Assembly (NCBI GenBank): GCA_030529565.1
Contig: JAUMWQ010000001.1
Location: 38,982-77,385 of the forward strand
Reading direction: 5' to 3'
From: Filifactor alocis
Lineage (GTDB): Bacteria; Bacillota; Clostridia; Peptostreptococcales; Filifactoraceae
DNA length: 38,404 nucleotides
How positions within the stretch are numbered: position 1 is the stretch's first letter; each line of letters opens with the position of its first letter. The position numbers were made by a program, and so were the translations under genes. The notes beneath the pieces are model-generated. The model had not been told where the DNA came from, did no database searches, and saw only the letters and a program-made list of their open reading frames with translations. Of this stretch, positions 16,202 through 25,785 are shown piece after piece.

Positions 16202-16342
16202 ATAAATACTGCATAATTCGAAAAAATCAGCATAACACCAATCTTATACGAAGGATGATATCCTCAAAAAGTTGATATGACAGACTTTCGTATTTTATAA
16301 AACCCGAGAAAAATCAAAAACTTGCCTTCGTGCGGTGTTCCC
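16202..16342 (-). mobile_element. MITE copy D (141 bp) with TAAA duplications
   Basis: Ends ATAAATACTGCATAA and GTGCGGTGTTCCC are inverted. TAAA occurs on both flanks (16198-16201 and 16343-16346). Reverse orientation. Confidence 0.8.
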
Positions 16343-16694
16343 TAAAGTATAACAACTTTCGGTTTCGTACAAAAGGAAATCTCATATCGGTCTTATACCA
16401 TTATCCTTTCGGAGGTAGTTCCTTTCAAACGGTTTTCCATGAAAAAGATATTTACAAAACAAGAAAAAAGAGTTTCCGTCTCCTTTCGAACTGTTAATAT
16501 CAATGTCCTTTATTCCATGGGTGATGAAACAATTTTTGTATTTTCAGTTCTTAACTATAACCACACTTCAATCGAAAAACAGTTCTTCAAGCTCTCTAAA
16601 AATACAGCAAAGCGCGAAACATTCGAAACATTCCCGTTTCGTCTTATTCCTAGGACGATAACAAACCGTGAACTCCGGCCTTACACTCAAACCC

Positions 16695-16895
16695 TTACTC
16701 TTCGTCCTTGGTTTCCATCTTTTTGATCCTTCTTTCAAGTTCGGGACGCTCAATCCAGACTTCTTTTCCGCAGTTTTCACACTTCATCCGAAAATCCATC
16801 CCCGTCCTCGTGATCACAAAGGTATTTCCTCCGCAGGGATGGTTCTTCTTCAAGGTAACCCGATCCCCTACATTGATCTTCTTAGGTTTATACAT
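16695..16895 (-). CDS. DUF951 family protein
   Basis: 66 residues with the DUF951 pattern: VGDRVTLKKNHPCGGNTFVI...MKCENCGKEVWIERPELERRIKKM. Cys21 plus the CxxC pair may bind a metal, which is inference. The family is small, cytoplasmic and of unknown function, and often encoded near parB at Firmicutes origins, as here. GGGGGAAG precedes the ATG. Confidence 0.9.
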   Translation of the reverse strand: MYKPKKINVGDRVTLKKNHPCGGNTFVITRTGMDFRMKCENCGKEVWIERPELERRIKKMETKDEE

Positions 16896-17252
16896 CTTTC
16901 TTCCCCCTTCTTACCGCACTCCTGACGATTCTGTACTTCCATCTTTCAAACCGATTCCCTTATATGAGTCCTTTTATAACCGATCAATCCCCTTAGGCAG
17001 TATCTCACAACTTTCAAAATACAGGAAACCCTTTTCATACAAAAAAACAAAGTGATTGGAGGTATTGATCCTACAAGATCTATATATTCCGTAAAACAAT
17101 AGAAAAAAACAGGCTATACTTTTGCAGGAAGTTCCTTGATTTTATATCCTTGATCTCTCTTCAATACCGGCAAAACAATGCCTGACTTCTCTTTTGACCG
17201 GTCTTGTCCCATACCCTTTCATCCTTTGGTGAGTCCTCGGGCAACACCGCCA
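16896..17252. other. 357-bp spacer, nothing recognised
   Basis: Between the CvpA-like gene and DUF951. I see no gene, repeat or convincing hairpin; a DUF951 promoter presumably lies here. Confidence 0.4.
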
Positions 17253-17789
17253 TCAATAGAACGTATAGATAACAAGGTTGTACTTATAGAGGTAGGGCAT
17301 AAAGAAACTTCTTGTTATTGCAGGACTCACACCCCCACCCATTCTCTGAAAAACAGGATCCAAGATCGCTACGATGATAAAAAGGTAAATAACCGCCTTC
17401 ACTGCTCCTCCAACGATCCCCCACATCTTTTCTTTTTTGCTGCTTTCATCTCCTGCAACCGACTTAAAGACATACTTGATCCCCATATAGATCAAAGGCA
17501 TAAATATTGCAAAAAAGAACAGCATCCTCCAAGGAACATGGGCGATAAAACGAGATACACCTGTCAAAGGTCTTATAAATGCATAAAAAACAGAGTATAG
17601 GATATCAAACATAACACTTCTACTTATCACCTCATAAAAAAAACCATATATAAACCATGCTGCCAACCAAGAACAAAACAACTTGGCCTCTTCAAACAAC
17701 AAGAGTTTTATTCCCTTATGATAACTTCTGATCGAATGATACAGCACAAAGAGTATCATTATGATATCTACAATCGTATATCTTGCCAA
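17253..17789 (-). CDS. CvpA-like membrane protein
   Basis: 178 residues with four or five hydrophobic segments (about 8-20, 35-52, 82-105, 125-145). The beginning, VDIIMILFVLYHSIRSYHKG, matches the CvpA/colicin V production family pattern (D-x3-I...R-G). The start appears to be TTG at 17789, 24 bp after the DUF5711-like gene. Function in this family is poorly defined; it may concern envelope homeostasis. The assignment rests on topology and N-terminal pattern, so confidence is moderate. Confidence 0.65.
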   Translation of the reverse strand: MARYTIVDIIMILFVLYHSIRSYHKGIKLLLFEEAKLFCSWLAAWFIYGFFYEVISRSVMFDILYSVFYAFIRPLTGVSRFIAHVPWRMLFFFAIFMPLIYMGIKYVFKSVAGDESSKKEKMWGIVGGAVKAVIYLFIIVAILDPVFQRMGGGVSPAITRSFFMPYLYKYNLVIYTFY

Positions 17790-17813
17790 TGTTCTCGCCG
17801 ACCTTTCTATCTC

Positions 17814-18851
17814 TTATTCCTTCAAAGTCAGTAGTTGGATCCCTTCCTTAAAAATGACCGCTACCTTCTCTCCGATATCCACAACCTTCATAACATCCTT
17901 GGAATACTGCTTGGACACTGAACCGTAGACCACGGAATTGTCGGTATAATAGAGCAGTTTGCCCTTGTGAAAGAGAATGCCCAGGATCTCCGCCTGTGAA
18001 GACTTTTCCGCCAAAAACTGAAAGTCGTAGTTCAGCGTCTTGACCGAATTATCCGAAGCCAATACATAGATCTCCTTGTCCGTCGCCAGAATATCTTTGA
18101 GATTCAGCGTAAAGTCGAAGCTCGTCGTCTCCTCCATAGCCTTATCCCCCACAATGATGGAAGACACGTCCATCATCACAAACTTGTCCTTGCGAGGCAC
18201 GATCCTGCCCAAGATCGCATTGTTCACCTGAGTTGCGAACTGCAACTCTCCCTTGTTCGTATAGTAGTAGACACTGTTGTCGAGAGAATCGGAATTTCGA
18301 AAGAATCCCGTGACCAAGAATGAAGTCGTATCCACCGGTTGGATCAGGGTGATGGTTACATTCGGGTAGGGCATATCCTTGACTTCCTTCCCGCTCTTCG
18401 AAAATACGCGGATCCCTTCCACATAGACATCCGTAAAATAATGGATGAGGAAACCTCCATCCTCCATCCCCACGATCCTCTTAGGCATATCTCCCGTCTT
18501 TTCTTGGGTGATCACACTGCCTTTTTCGTCAAGGATGAATATACTCTTTTTGGCGATATCCAAGACGAAGATACGGTTCTGCGAGGTGGAGATCGAGTAG
18601 TTGTCCGCATTGATCGTAACATCGAAGACTTCAATACCTTCGCTGTCGATCAGCCTCAACGAAAGTCCGTCATAGGTGAGAAGTCCGTTTTGAAATGAGG
18701 TTACAAAGCTATTGTTTGCATACGAAAACGGAAGATGGACCGTCTTGCTGTTCGTTGTGCGAAACATTCCACCCATCTTATCCAAGGTATAGGGATTAAA
18801 CATCAGCATCAATATCAAAATCCCTATCATCAACACCGATTTCTTCTTCAT
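17814..18851 (-). CDS. membrane-anchored beta-propeller-like protein (DUF5711-like)
   Basis: 345 residues. One N-terminal anchor or signal (KKKSVLMIGILILMLMF), then about 300 residues of repeated beta-strand blades (LLTYDGLSLRLIDSEG, IFVLDIAKKSIFILDEKG, ...DNSVKTLNYDF), typical of a WD40/PQQ-like propeller outside the membrane. It resembles the DUF5711 family of Clostridia; function unknown. GGAGAG precedes the ATG. It follows parB by 25 bp and precedes the CvpA-like gene, so these are probably one operon. Confidence 0.75.
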   Translation of the reverse strand: MKKKSVLMIGILILMLMFNPYTLDKMGGMFRTTNSKTVHLPFSYANNSFVTSFQNGLLTYDGLSLRLIDSEGIEVFDVTINADNYSISTSQNRIFVLDIAKKSIFILDEKGSVITQEKTGDMPKRIVGMEDGGFLIHYFTDVYVEGIRVFSKSGKEVKDMPYPNVTITLIQPVDTTSFLVTGFFRNSDSLDNSVYYYTNKGELQFATQVNNAILGRIVPRKDKFVMMDVSSIIVGDKAMEETTSFDFTLNLKDILATDKEIYVLASDNSVKTLNYDFQFLAEKSSQAEILGILFHKGKLLYYTDNSVVYGSVSKQYSKDVMKVVDIGEKVAVIFKEGIQLLTLKE

Positions 18852-18876
18852 CTGCTCTCTCCTGTCAAGCGACTTC

Positions 18877-19632
18877 CTACTGCCCTGTCAACAGCTCCAA
18901 GATCCGCTCAAGTTCTTCCTTTCCGTAGTATTCTATCACAAGTCTTCCTCTTCTCTCATCGCCTTGGAGTTCGACCTTGGTGTCAAGACGATTCTCCGCT
19001 TCTTCCAAGGCCCGTCTCAAAAACACATCCTCCCATACCGCCTGCTTCTTCTTATGTTTTTTGACCAAGGTCTCGGTCGAACGAACCGACAGCTTGTTGT
19101 CCAAGATGAGTTGAAGAAGTTTTTGTCTTTCCTCTTCGTCGCGGATCCCGGCCAAGGAACGACCGTGTGCCTCCGAGATCTCCTCCTTGAGGACAGCCTG
19201 CGTCGTCCTCTCATCCAACTTCAAAAGTCGAATGGAATTTGCCACATAGGAGCGACTCTTGCCGATGATCGACGCCAAGTCTTCCTGACGATAGGATTTC
19301 TCCTCCATCAAAACCTTCAAAGCCCGTGCTTCTTCGATCGGATTGAGGTCCTCCCTCTGAAGGTTCTCGATCAGGGACACCTCCCTGAAATCGTCCTCAG
19401 TGTGAACAAGGGCAGGAACGGTCTTTGCTCCGTTTAACAAAAGGGCGCGATACCTTCTCTCTCCCGCGATGATGATGTAGTTCTCGCCATCATATCTCAC
19501 CAAGATGGGAGATAGGAGACCATAGCGTCTTATCGACTCCGCCAACTCCTTCAAAGCCTCGGGATCAAACTCCTTGCGAGGCTGATCGGGATCGGGGATG
19601 ATCTTGCTTAAACTAAGTTCGACAACTTGCAT
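18877..19632 (-). CDS. parB: chromosome partition protein ParB (Spo0J)
   Basis: 251 residues. ParB CTPase/N-terminal domain with DPDQPRKEF, GERRYRA (57-63) and ENLQREDLNPIEEA (89-102), the motifs for CTP binding and clamp closure. The helix-turn-helix (YRQEDLASIIGKSRSYVANSIRLLKL) binds parS. A C-terminal dimerisation domain ends the protein. The ATG at 19632 has AGGAG 9 bases upstream, overlapping the rsmG stop; an upstream TTG is too close to that site. Unusually, parA (soj) is missing from its place before parB. The perfect parS at 2066 is its expected target. Confidence 0.96.
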   Translation of the reverse strand: MQVVELSLSKIIPDPDQPRKEFDPEALKELAESIRRYGLLSPILVRYDGENYIIIAGERRYRALLLNGAKTVPALVHTEDDFREVSLIENLQREDLNPIEEARALKVLMEEKSYRQEDLASIIGKSRSYVANSIRLLKLDERTTQAVLKEEISEAHGRSLAGIRDEEERQKLLQLILDNKLSVRSTETLVKKHKKKQAVWEDVFLRRALEEAENRLDTKVELQGDERRGRLVIEYYGKEELERILELLTGQ

Positions 19633-19644
19633 TGCTACCAACTC

Positions 19645-20358
19645 CTACAGGGGTTCCTTGGACGGCTTACCCGCTTTTCTCGGATACTTCTTAGCCGTTG
19701 CCTCCACCTTCTTTATCACAAGGACATTGTGTGCGAGGTCGGTACCTTCCAAGGGGATCTCTACCTTCTTAATCAGTCTCGCTCCTAGGAGTTTGAGGGC
19801 GATCTTCGCCCCGTGAAGTTCCTCCTCGACTTGAGGGCCCTTCTGACAGAGAAGGATGCCTCCCTTTTTCAAAAATGGGATCGTATACTCCAGCAAGGTC
19901 GACAAATTGGCGACAGCCCTGGATACGGCGAAGTCATAAGCTTCCCTGTACAGGGGATCCCTTGCCAAGTCCTCAGCTCTGGAATGGACGTAATCGACCT
20001 TCTCCAAAGAGAGAGCTTCCCCCACCTTTTTTAGAAACTCGACCCTCTTGTTTAAAGAATCGAGCAAGGTGAGATGAAGATCTCCTCTCATGATCTTCAT
20101 CGGAAGAGAGGGAAAGCCCGCTCCCGTTCCGACATCGATCAATCTCGCTCCGATCGGAATGTCATAGGCGTAAAGACAGGAGATCGAATCCAGAAAATGT
20201 TTGGTATAGACCTCGTCTTCCTTCGTAATATTCGTCAGGTTCATCACCTTATTGTATTGGAGCAGAAGGTCCTTGTATATCTCAAAGTCCCTCTCTATAT
20301 CGGGACTTGACTCCATCTTCCAGGATGCCAGTCCCCGTCTTAATATCTCATTGTTCAT
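19645..20358 (-). CDS. rsmG: 16S rRNA (guanine-527 N7)-methyltransferase RsmG (GidB)
   Basis: 237 residues from the ATG at 20358 (AGAGGACAGT upstream; a 16-residue extension lacks a ribosome binding site). Rossmann methyltransferase with SAM motif LIDVGTGAGFPSLPMKI and LLDSLNKRVEFLKKV; the RAVANLSTLLEY segment is typical of RsmG. It methylates G527 of 16S rRNA. Its stop overlaps the parB ribosome binding site. The order mnmG-rsmG-parB is the conserved origin arrangement. Confidence 0.95.
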   Translation of the reverse strand: MNNEILRRGLASWKMESSPDIERDFEIYKDLLLQYNKVMNLTNITKEDEVYTKHFLDSISCLYAYDIPIGARLIDVGTGAGFPSLPMKIMRGDLHLTLLDSLNKRVEFLKKVGEALSLEKVDYVHSRAEDLARDPLYREAYDFAVSRAVANLSTLLEYTIPFLKKGGILLCQKGPQVEEELHGAKIALKLLGARLIKKVEIPLEGTDLAHNVLVIKKVEATAKKYPRKAGKPSKEPL

Positions 20359-20594
20359 ACTGTCCTCTGTATCTTTTCCTATCTTCTCTATCTGTTTATT
20401 ATACATGATTTGCGTGTGGAATAAAACTTAAATAGAAAAATTTGAAGAAATCCGTCCTTCTCGTGTCAACACCTCACAAGGGATGTCTTGTTTTTTCTGT
20501 TGTGTTACATAGTACAAAAACCTCTTAAAATCAACACTTCTAAGGATTTCTTTGGTGATTGCTCTGTTTTTTGATGCGGTGATCTCCATCTTGA

Positions 20595-22478
20595 CTATAC
20601 TTCTTCCTGAGCCGAATGTTGCTTCATATAGATCAGCAGCACCGAGATATCCGCCGGAGATACCCCCGAGATCCTCGAAGCCTGTCCGATATTGACGGGT
20701 TTGATCTCGTTGAGCTTCTGCCTTGCCTCCAAGCGAAGACCCGAGATCTCCTCATAGCGGATATCTTCCGGGATCATCCTCTTCTCCAGTTTTCGAAACG
20801 ACGTTACCTGGTCGATCTGCTTTTTGATATAGCCTTCATACTTCGCCGTGATCTCCGCCTGTTTCTGCACCTGGACAGAGAGACCCTCGTCCGCACGACC
20901 CAGCTTTTTGAGGACGGCGTAATTCATCTCCGGCCTCTTGAGCACCTCGTAGAGCGAGATCGTCTTTGCAAGGGGAGACGCTCCTACCTCTTCCAGATAC
21001 TCTGCAACTTCTTCAGGCCTTATCTTCTCCTTCTTCAGACGCTCGATCTCCCTCTCGATCTCCTCCTTCTTGCTCAAGAACTTCTCGTACCTCTCACCGG
21101 TAACCAGACCGATCTCATAGCCCAGTTCCGTAAGTCGCAGGTCCGCATTGTCCTGACGCAGAAGAAGACGGTACTCCGCCCTCGATGTCATCATCCTGTA
21201 AGGCTCGTTCGTGCCCTTGGTCACCAAGTCGTCGATCAGTACTCCGATATAAGCCGTCGCCCGATCGAGGATGACCGGTTCCTTGCCGTCGATCTTGCGC
21301 ACCGCATTGATGCCCGCCATCAGACCTTGAGCCGCCGCTTCCTCATAGCCACTCGTTCCGTTGAACTGCCCCGCACTGAACAAATTCTCTACTCCCATGA
21401 TCTCGAGCGAAGGTTTCAATCGCAGGGGATCGATGGAATCATATTCGATCGCATAGGCCGGCCTCATCATATGGCAGTTCTCCAGACCGATGACCGTGTG
21501 GTACATCTGAAGTTGGACCTCATACGCCATCGAACTCGAAAACCCCTGAATATAGTATTCTTTGGTGTCGAGACCCTCCGGCTCTACAAAGAACTGATGG
21601 CTCTCCTTGTCCGAGAATCGGACCACCTTGTCCTCGATCGAAGGACAGTATCTGGGCCCCTTACTGTCGATGAAACCCCCGTACATTGCGGAACGCTCCA
21701 GATTCTCACGGATGATATCGTGAGTCTTGGACGTCGTTCTCGTCAAGTAACACACGACCTTGTTTCCGCCCTCCAAACTGTCGTTCATAAACGAAAAAGG
21801 CTCGATCTCCTCGTCGCCTTCCTGAAGCTCCATCTTCGAAAAATCGATGCTGTCCGCATGGACCCTCGCCGGAGTCCCCGTCTTGAACCTTCTCAAAGGC
21901 AGGCCCAGCTCTTCAAGAGAGCTTGTCAACTCTTCTGATGGAAGCTGTCCGAGAGGACCGGAAGAAAAATTCACCTCTCCCATGTAGATCCTGCCCCTCA
22001 AAAAAACTCCCGTCGCGATAACAACCGCCTTCGCATAATACTCGCAGTTCAACCTGGTACGGACCCCCGACACCGACTTTCCGTCATGGATGAGCGACGT
22101 AACCTCATCCATGATCACATCGAGACCCGGGGTATTTTCGATCGTCTTCTTCATCTCCCTGTGGTAGAGGTTCTTATCGGCCTGCGCCCGTATCGACTGC
22201 ACTGCCGGACCTTTGGAGGCATTCAAAGTCCTGCTCTGGATAAAACTCTTATCGATATTGACCCCCATCTCTCCGCCGAGGGCATCGACTTCCTTGACCA
22301 GCTGGCTCTTTCCCGTCCCGCCGATCGCGGGGTTGCAGGGCATATGACCGATGGCCTCCAAAGACATCGTTACAAGAAGGGTCTTCTTGCCCAGGCGCGC
22401 CGATGCAAGCGCCGCTTCACAACCGGCATGGCCGGCACCTATTACTACAATATCGTAATCTCCTGCATGAAAATACAT
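20595..22478 (-). CDS. mnmG: tRNA uridine-34 modification enzyme MnmG (GidA)
   Basis: FAD-binding partner of MnmE in making cmnm5U34 in tRNAs that read NNA/NNG codons. 627 residues from the ATG at 22478 (GGAAG upstream), the family's usual length; the open frame continues 26 codons further without support. Dinucleotide motif [19 protein letters not shown], then the GidA signatures [10 protein letters not shown] and [11 protein letters not shown] and the C-terminal [13 protein letters not shown] region. It lies upstream of rsmG with a 236-bp gap. Unlike the common order, mnmE is not adjacent; degV and a membrane protein intervene. Confidence 0.97.
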   Translation of the reverse strand: MYFHAGDYDIVVIGAGHAGCEAALASARLGKKTLLVTMSLEAIGHMPCNPAIGGTGKSQLVKEVDALGGEMGVNIDKSFIQSRTLNASKGPAVQSIRAQADKNLYHREMKKTIENTPGLDVIMDEVTSLIHDGKSVSGVRTRLNCEYYAKAVVIATGVFLRGRIYMGEVNFSSGPLGQLPSEELTSSLEELGLPLRRFKTGTPARVHADSIDFSKMELQEGDEEIEPFSFMNDSLEGGNKVVCYLTRTTSKTHDIIRENLERSAMYGGFIDSKGPRYCPSIEDKVVRFSDKESHQFFVEPEGLDTKEYYIQGFSSSMAYEVQLQMYHTVIGLENCHMMRPAYAIEYDSIDPLRLKPSLEIMGVENLFSAGQFNGTSGYEEAAAQGLMAGINAVRKIDGKEPVILDRATAYIGVLIDDLVTKGTNEPYRMMTSRAEYRLLLRQDNADLRLTELGYEIGLVTGERYEKFLSKKEEIEREIERLKKEKIRPEEVAEYLEEVGASPLAKTISLYEVLKRPEMNYAVLKKLGRADEGLSVQVQKQAEITAKYEGYIKKQIDQVTSFRKLEKRMIPEDIRYEEISGLRLEARQKLNEIKPVNIGQASRISGVSPADISVLLIYMKQHSAQEEV

Positions 22479-22607
22479 ATAACTTCCATATTCCTTTCTA
22501 CTATCTTCAACAGGCGGTTCCTTCCGCCATTCTGTAAAGACATACGCTGTTTCCAAGTTTTTTGTTCTATTTTTTTGGGCGATCCTTTCCGCCCTTTTGT
22601 ACAGATC

Positions 22608-22958
22608 CTACTCTTCTTCCTCCCTATCCAAGATATGCACGACCTTGAGATAGATCAGAGCATCGAGGACGATGATTCCTATAAGATACAGGAGAGAGAC
22701 CTCTCCTCCCGAAATAAAACCGATCCGATACAAGACCACCGCCGTCAACAGAGCGATCAGAACCAGAGCGAGGAGCAAATAGACCGTCTTCTTCCAACCC
22801 CTTGTACAGACGGAACTCCAAACAAAATAAGCAGATCCCGTCACACTCAAGGCCAATTTGAAAAAACTCCTGTCCCACTGTTTAAAAAAGATCGACAGGA
22901 TCCACAGTACGATAAAACAGGTCCTCAGTACATTAAGACCTACCTTCTTACGTTCCAT
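22608..22958 (-). CDS. small four-helix membrane protein of unknown function
   Basis: 116 residues with four predicted membrane segments (about 8-24, 33-48, 57-77, 85-107) and an acidic C-terminus (DREEEE). No family recognised. It starts 12 bp after degV with AAGGGG upstream of its ATG, so it is co-transcribed with degV. Confidence 0.65.
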   Translation of the reverse strand: MERKKVGLNVLRTCFIVLWILSIFFKQWDRSFFKLALSVTGSAYFVWSSVCTRGWKKTVYLLLALVLIALLTAVVLYRIGFISGGEVSLLYLIGIIVLDALIYLKVVHILDREEEE

Positions 22959-22970
22959 AGAGATAACCCC

Positions 22971-23864
22971 TTATCCTCTGTTCTTTCCCCAAAAAGCGAC
23001 ACACACGCAGCCCTTGCCCGTATGCGAACCCACAACGGGGCCGATCTCCGTGATCAGGATCTCCGGCTGATACTTCTTGCAGAGATCCAAACTTCTCAGC
23101 ATCTCCTCCGTCTTTTGGGCCTCCTCCTTAGCCTGCGCATGGAAGATCACGATCTCCCTGTGTTCATCCGGCTCCCACATCGCCTCAAACTTTTGGGCCA
23201 AGTTCTTCATCTTTGCCTTGTTTCCTCGACACTTGTCCACCACCTCGAGCTTGCCTTCCTCATTGACCCGAAGGATGGGCTTCACGCTCAACACCGTACC
23301 GATCGAGGCTGACACCGCACTGATACGGCCTCCTCTGGCAAGGTGCTTGAGATCATCGACACTGATCCAGTGCACGATCTTTTTGGAGGCCTTCTCCGTG
23401 ACCCAGGTCGCGATCTCCTCCATCGATGCTCCGTTTTCACGCATCTTCGAGGCAATATAGACTGCAAGACCTTCCCCTCCCGACGCGCAGAGGGTATCGA
23501 CCGCCATCATCTTCACCTCGGGAAACTCCTCCTGCAGATTGCGGATCGCAAGAAGAGAGGCTCCATAGGTCCCGCTCATCCCCGAAGAAAAGCCCAGATA
23601 GATAAAATCCTTTCCCTGACGGGCAAAATCACGAAACACATCCTCGAAATGATTCGGTGTAACCTGACTCGTCGTAGAGTTCAAACCTGACTGTAGAGCG
23701 TCATAAAACTCCTTCGCCCCGTACTCCCTAAAGTCATAATGATGTTGGTAAGAGCTTCCTCCTATATGAAACTCCATCGGAATGACGGTGATCTCATGCT
23801 CCTCTATCAGATCCGGTATAAAATCCACCGTCGCATCCGTTATGATCTCAAATATTCCTGCCAT
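22971..23864 (-). CDS. DegV family fatty-acid-binding protein
   Basis: 297 residues of the DegV (FakB-like) family, which hold a fatty acid for phosphorylation by FakA. ITDATVDFIPD at the N-terminus, the TSQVTPNHFEDVF motif (about 64-77), FSSGMSGTY (about 92-100) and VGSHTGKGCVCVAFWG near the C-terminus are diagnostic. No fakA is seen nearby. GGAAGGGAAGAACAG precedes the ATG. First gene of a pair inserted between mnmE and mnmG. Confidence 0.92.
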   Translation of the reverse strand: MAGIFEIITDATVDFIPDLIEEHEITVIPMEFHIGGSSYQHHYDFREYGAKEFYDALQSGLNSTTSQVTPNHFEDVFRDFARQGKDFIYLGFSSGMSGTYGASLLAIRNLQEEFPEVKMMAVDTLCASGGEGLAVYIASKMRENGASMEEIATWVTEKASKKIVHWISVDDLKHLARGGRISAVSASIGTVLSVKPILRVNEEGKLEVVDKCRGNKAKMKNLAQKFEAMWEPDEHREIVIFHAQAKEEAQKTEEMLRSLDLCKKYQPEILITEIGPVVGSHTGKGCVCVAFWGKNRG

Positions 23865-24032
23865 CTGTTCTTCCCTTCCTTCTGTTTATTTATCAAGCTG
23901 TAACAAACAGCCCACTTTTTCAAGGCAATACCCTGCAAGACACATAAGTTCTCCTCTCATGTTCAAAAAACAGCTGTAAAAAAGATATCCCTTGCATAAT
24001 ATTGTTTTTATATTTATTTACTTGAGTTTTTA

Positions 24033-24158
24033 GGAAACACCGCACAAAGGCAACCCTTCGATTTTATAAAACACAAGGGTTTGTCCTATCAATATTTGTA
24101 ACAATTTCAACCTTCGGAATCGATTTTATGCTGATTTTTCAAATTATGCGGTATTGCC
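24033..24158 (+). mobile_element. MITE copy E (126 bp) with TTTA duplications
   Basis: Ends GGAAACACCGCACAAAGG and AATTATGCGGTATTGCC. TTTA is on both flanks (24029-24032 and 24159-24162). It is about 15 bp shorter than other copies through an internal deletion. The best-preserved ends in the window. Confidence 0.82.
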
Positions 24159-24162
24159 TTTA

Positions 24163-24276
24163 TAGTATTATCTATTCGAATTGACAGGTTGAGCACTTTG
24201 AAGTATAGGCTCATATCCTGTTTTTTGGTAATGATATGTTCTGTATACCCGGCACTTCAAACGGAGAATAGTATTA
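24163..24276 (+). repeat. R2 repeat, copy next to MITE E
   Basis: Begins TAGTATTATCTATTCGAA, followed by TTGACAGGTTGAGCACTTTG, and ends GGCACTTCAAACGGAGAATAGTATTA. TTTGAAGT and ACTTCAAA form inverted arms. ATAGTATTA occurs at both edges. Similar copies lie at 14864, 16086 and 28881. Confidence 0.65.
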
Positions 24277-24399
24277 CTGACGCACCGAGGGCGACTTCAG
24301 CCTCAGAACTTCTTCTCCAGCAATGCTCCCGTCCCTCTTCCCGATGTAGAAAGTTCCGCTTGTAAACCTCTTCCACAGGCACACAGGAAGTGTGCTCTT

Positions 24400-25770
24400 T
24401 TACTTCCCGATACAGAAATTCTTAAATATCGTATCGAGCAGATCCTCCGAGACCGACTCGCCTGTGATCTCTCCGAGAAAGTCCCAGCAGTTTTTGAAAT
24501 CGGTCTCCAAGATATCCAGAGGCAATTCTTCCCTGATCGAACGCAAGGCATCCTCACTGCTTTCGATCGCCTTGGTCAAAGCATCTTTATGCCGTACATT
24601 CGTCAACATCCCCTCACGATCGATCACGACCTCTCCCTTGAAGACAAGGTCCTTGATCATCCTCTTCAAGGCATCGATCCCCTCTTTTTTCAGGATCGAA
24701 GTCTCAAGCAGCCTCTCCTGCGTACCCAATTCCCTCCTCGTCCAAAGAGAAGGCAGGTCGGTCTTGTTGAGCAGGAGGATGCGTTTCTTGCCCTCGCTCA
24801 TCGTCAGGATATCCCTGTCTTCCTGCGTCAGTTCCCTCGATGTATCAAGGATGAGCAAGACGAGATCGGCCTCTTCCATCATCTGCTTGGAGCGTTCCAC
24901 CCCGATCTGTTCCACGATGTCCTCGGTGACACGGATCCCTGCCGTATCTATGATGCGAAGCGGTATCCCCTCTATCGTGATCATCTCCTCGATCACATCT
25001 CGGGTCGTACCCTCAATATCGGTAACGATCGCCCTCTGCTCCTCCAACATCTCATTGAGGAGGGAAGACTTGCCGACGTTGGGCTTGCCGACGATCGCCG
25101 TCTTCAAACCTTCCTTCAACATACGCCCCGTCTCAAAGGTAGAGAGGAGCTCCTTCATCTGCTCGCGGATATCTTTCATACTCTCGTAGAGTTCCTCGTA
25201 GGTAACCTCGGGAGTATCCTCTTCGGGAAAATCGATCGCCACCGTGATCTTGGCGACATCTTCCGTCACCTTATCGCGGATCTTCTTTATCTTTGTCGAC
25301 AAACTACCCTTTAGTTGACTTTGGGCCACCGTATAACTCCTGCTCGTCTTTGCCGAAACGATATCTTGGATCGCCTCCGCCTGGGACAGGTCGATCCTTC
25401 CGTTCAAAAAGGCCCTCTTGGTAAACTCGCCCGGCTCCGCCATCCTCGCTCCGTTGTGCAGGACCCATTCCAGGACGAGCCTTGTCGCTATCATCCCCCC
25501 GTGGCAGTGAAGTTCGACCACATCCTCCGTAGTATAGGTATGGGGCGCCTTGAGATAGACCGCCAGCACCTCATCGAGCTTCTCCTCCTGTTTTACGATA
25601 TGACCGTAAAGAAGCCTGCCCGGATGATCACCGAGTTTTTTGCCCCGAAACGAAGAAAAAACCCCTTCTCCCACCTCCAAGGCGAGCTTTCCGCTTATCC
25701 TTATGATCCCTATCCCGCCCTCTCCGGGAGCGGTAGCGATCGCAGCTATGGTATCATCGATATAATACAT
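24400..25770 (-). CDS. mnmE: tRNA modification GTPase MnmE (TrmE)
   Basis: 456 residues. The N-terminal tetrahydrofolate-binding domain (DTIAAIATAPGEGGIGIIRISG) is followed by helical and GTPase domains: G1 GKPNVGKS (about 226-233), G2 GTTRD, G3 DTAG, G4 NKTD. The C-terminal CIGK carries the conserved modification cysteine C453. It works with MnmG on U34 of tRNAs. It follows ogt by 15 bp and is the last gene of that transcript. Confidence 0.97.
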   Translation of the reverse strand: MYYIDDTIAAIATAPGEGGIGIIRISGKLALEVGEGVFSSFRGKKLGDHPGRLLYGHIVKQEEKLDEVLAVYLKAPHTYTTEDVVELHCHGGMIATRLVLEWVLHNGARMAEPGEFTKRAFLNGRIDLSQAEAIQDIVSAKTSRSYTVAQSQLKGSLSTKIKKIRDKVTEDVAKITVAIDFPEEDTPEVTYEELYESMKDIREQMKELLSTFETGRMLKEGLKTAIVGKPNVGKSSLLNEMLEEQRAIVTDIEGTTRDVIEEMITIEGIPLRIIDTAGIRVTEDIVEQIGVERSKQMMEEADLVLLILDTSRELTQEDRDILTMSEGKKRILLLNKTDLPSLWTRRELGTQERLLETSILKKEGIDALKRMIKDLVFKGEVVIDREGMLTNVRHKDALTKAIESSEDALRSIREELPLDILETDFKNCWDFLGEITGESVSEDLLDTIFKNFCIGK

Positions 25771-25785
25771 CTCTCATCCCTTCCT

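Larger units (their letters stand above)
15846..16694. other. 849-bp spacer with repeats
   Basis: Upstream of tRNA-Leu. It contains R2 plus MITE copy D (16086-16342). An open frame at 16439-16726 has no ribosome binding site or recognisable protein and overlaps DUF951 antisense. I see no gene. Confidence 0.5.
23865..24399. other. 535-bp spacer with MITE and R2
   Basis: It holds MITE copy E and an R2 repeat. At 24379-24398 GCACAC-AGGAA-GTGTGC forms a hairpin just after the mnmE stop; its T-tract is on the plus strand only, so it is not a clear mnmE terminator. No gene. Confidence 0.5.

Noticed and set aside
16439-16726. 95-codon open frame upstream of DUF951
   Set aside because: No ribosome binding site or family, unlikely composition, overlaps DUF951 antisense.
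20616-21938. 440-codon open frame on the plus strand
   Set aside because: Fully antisense to mnmG, whose protein is unmistakable; a shadow of its codon usage.
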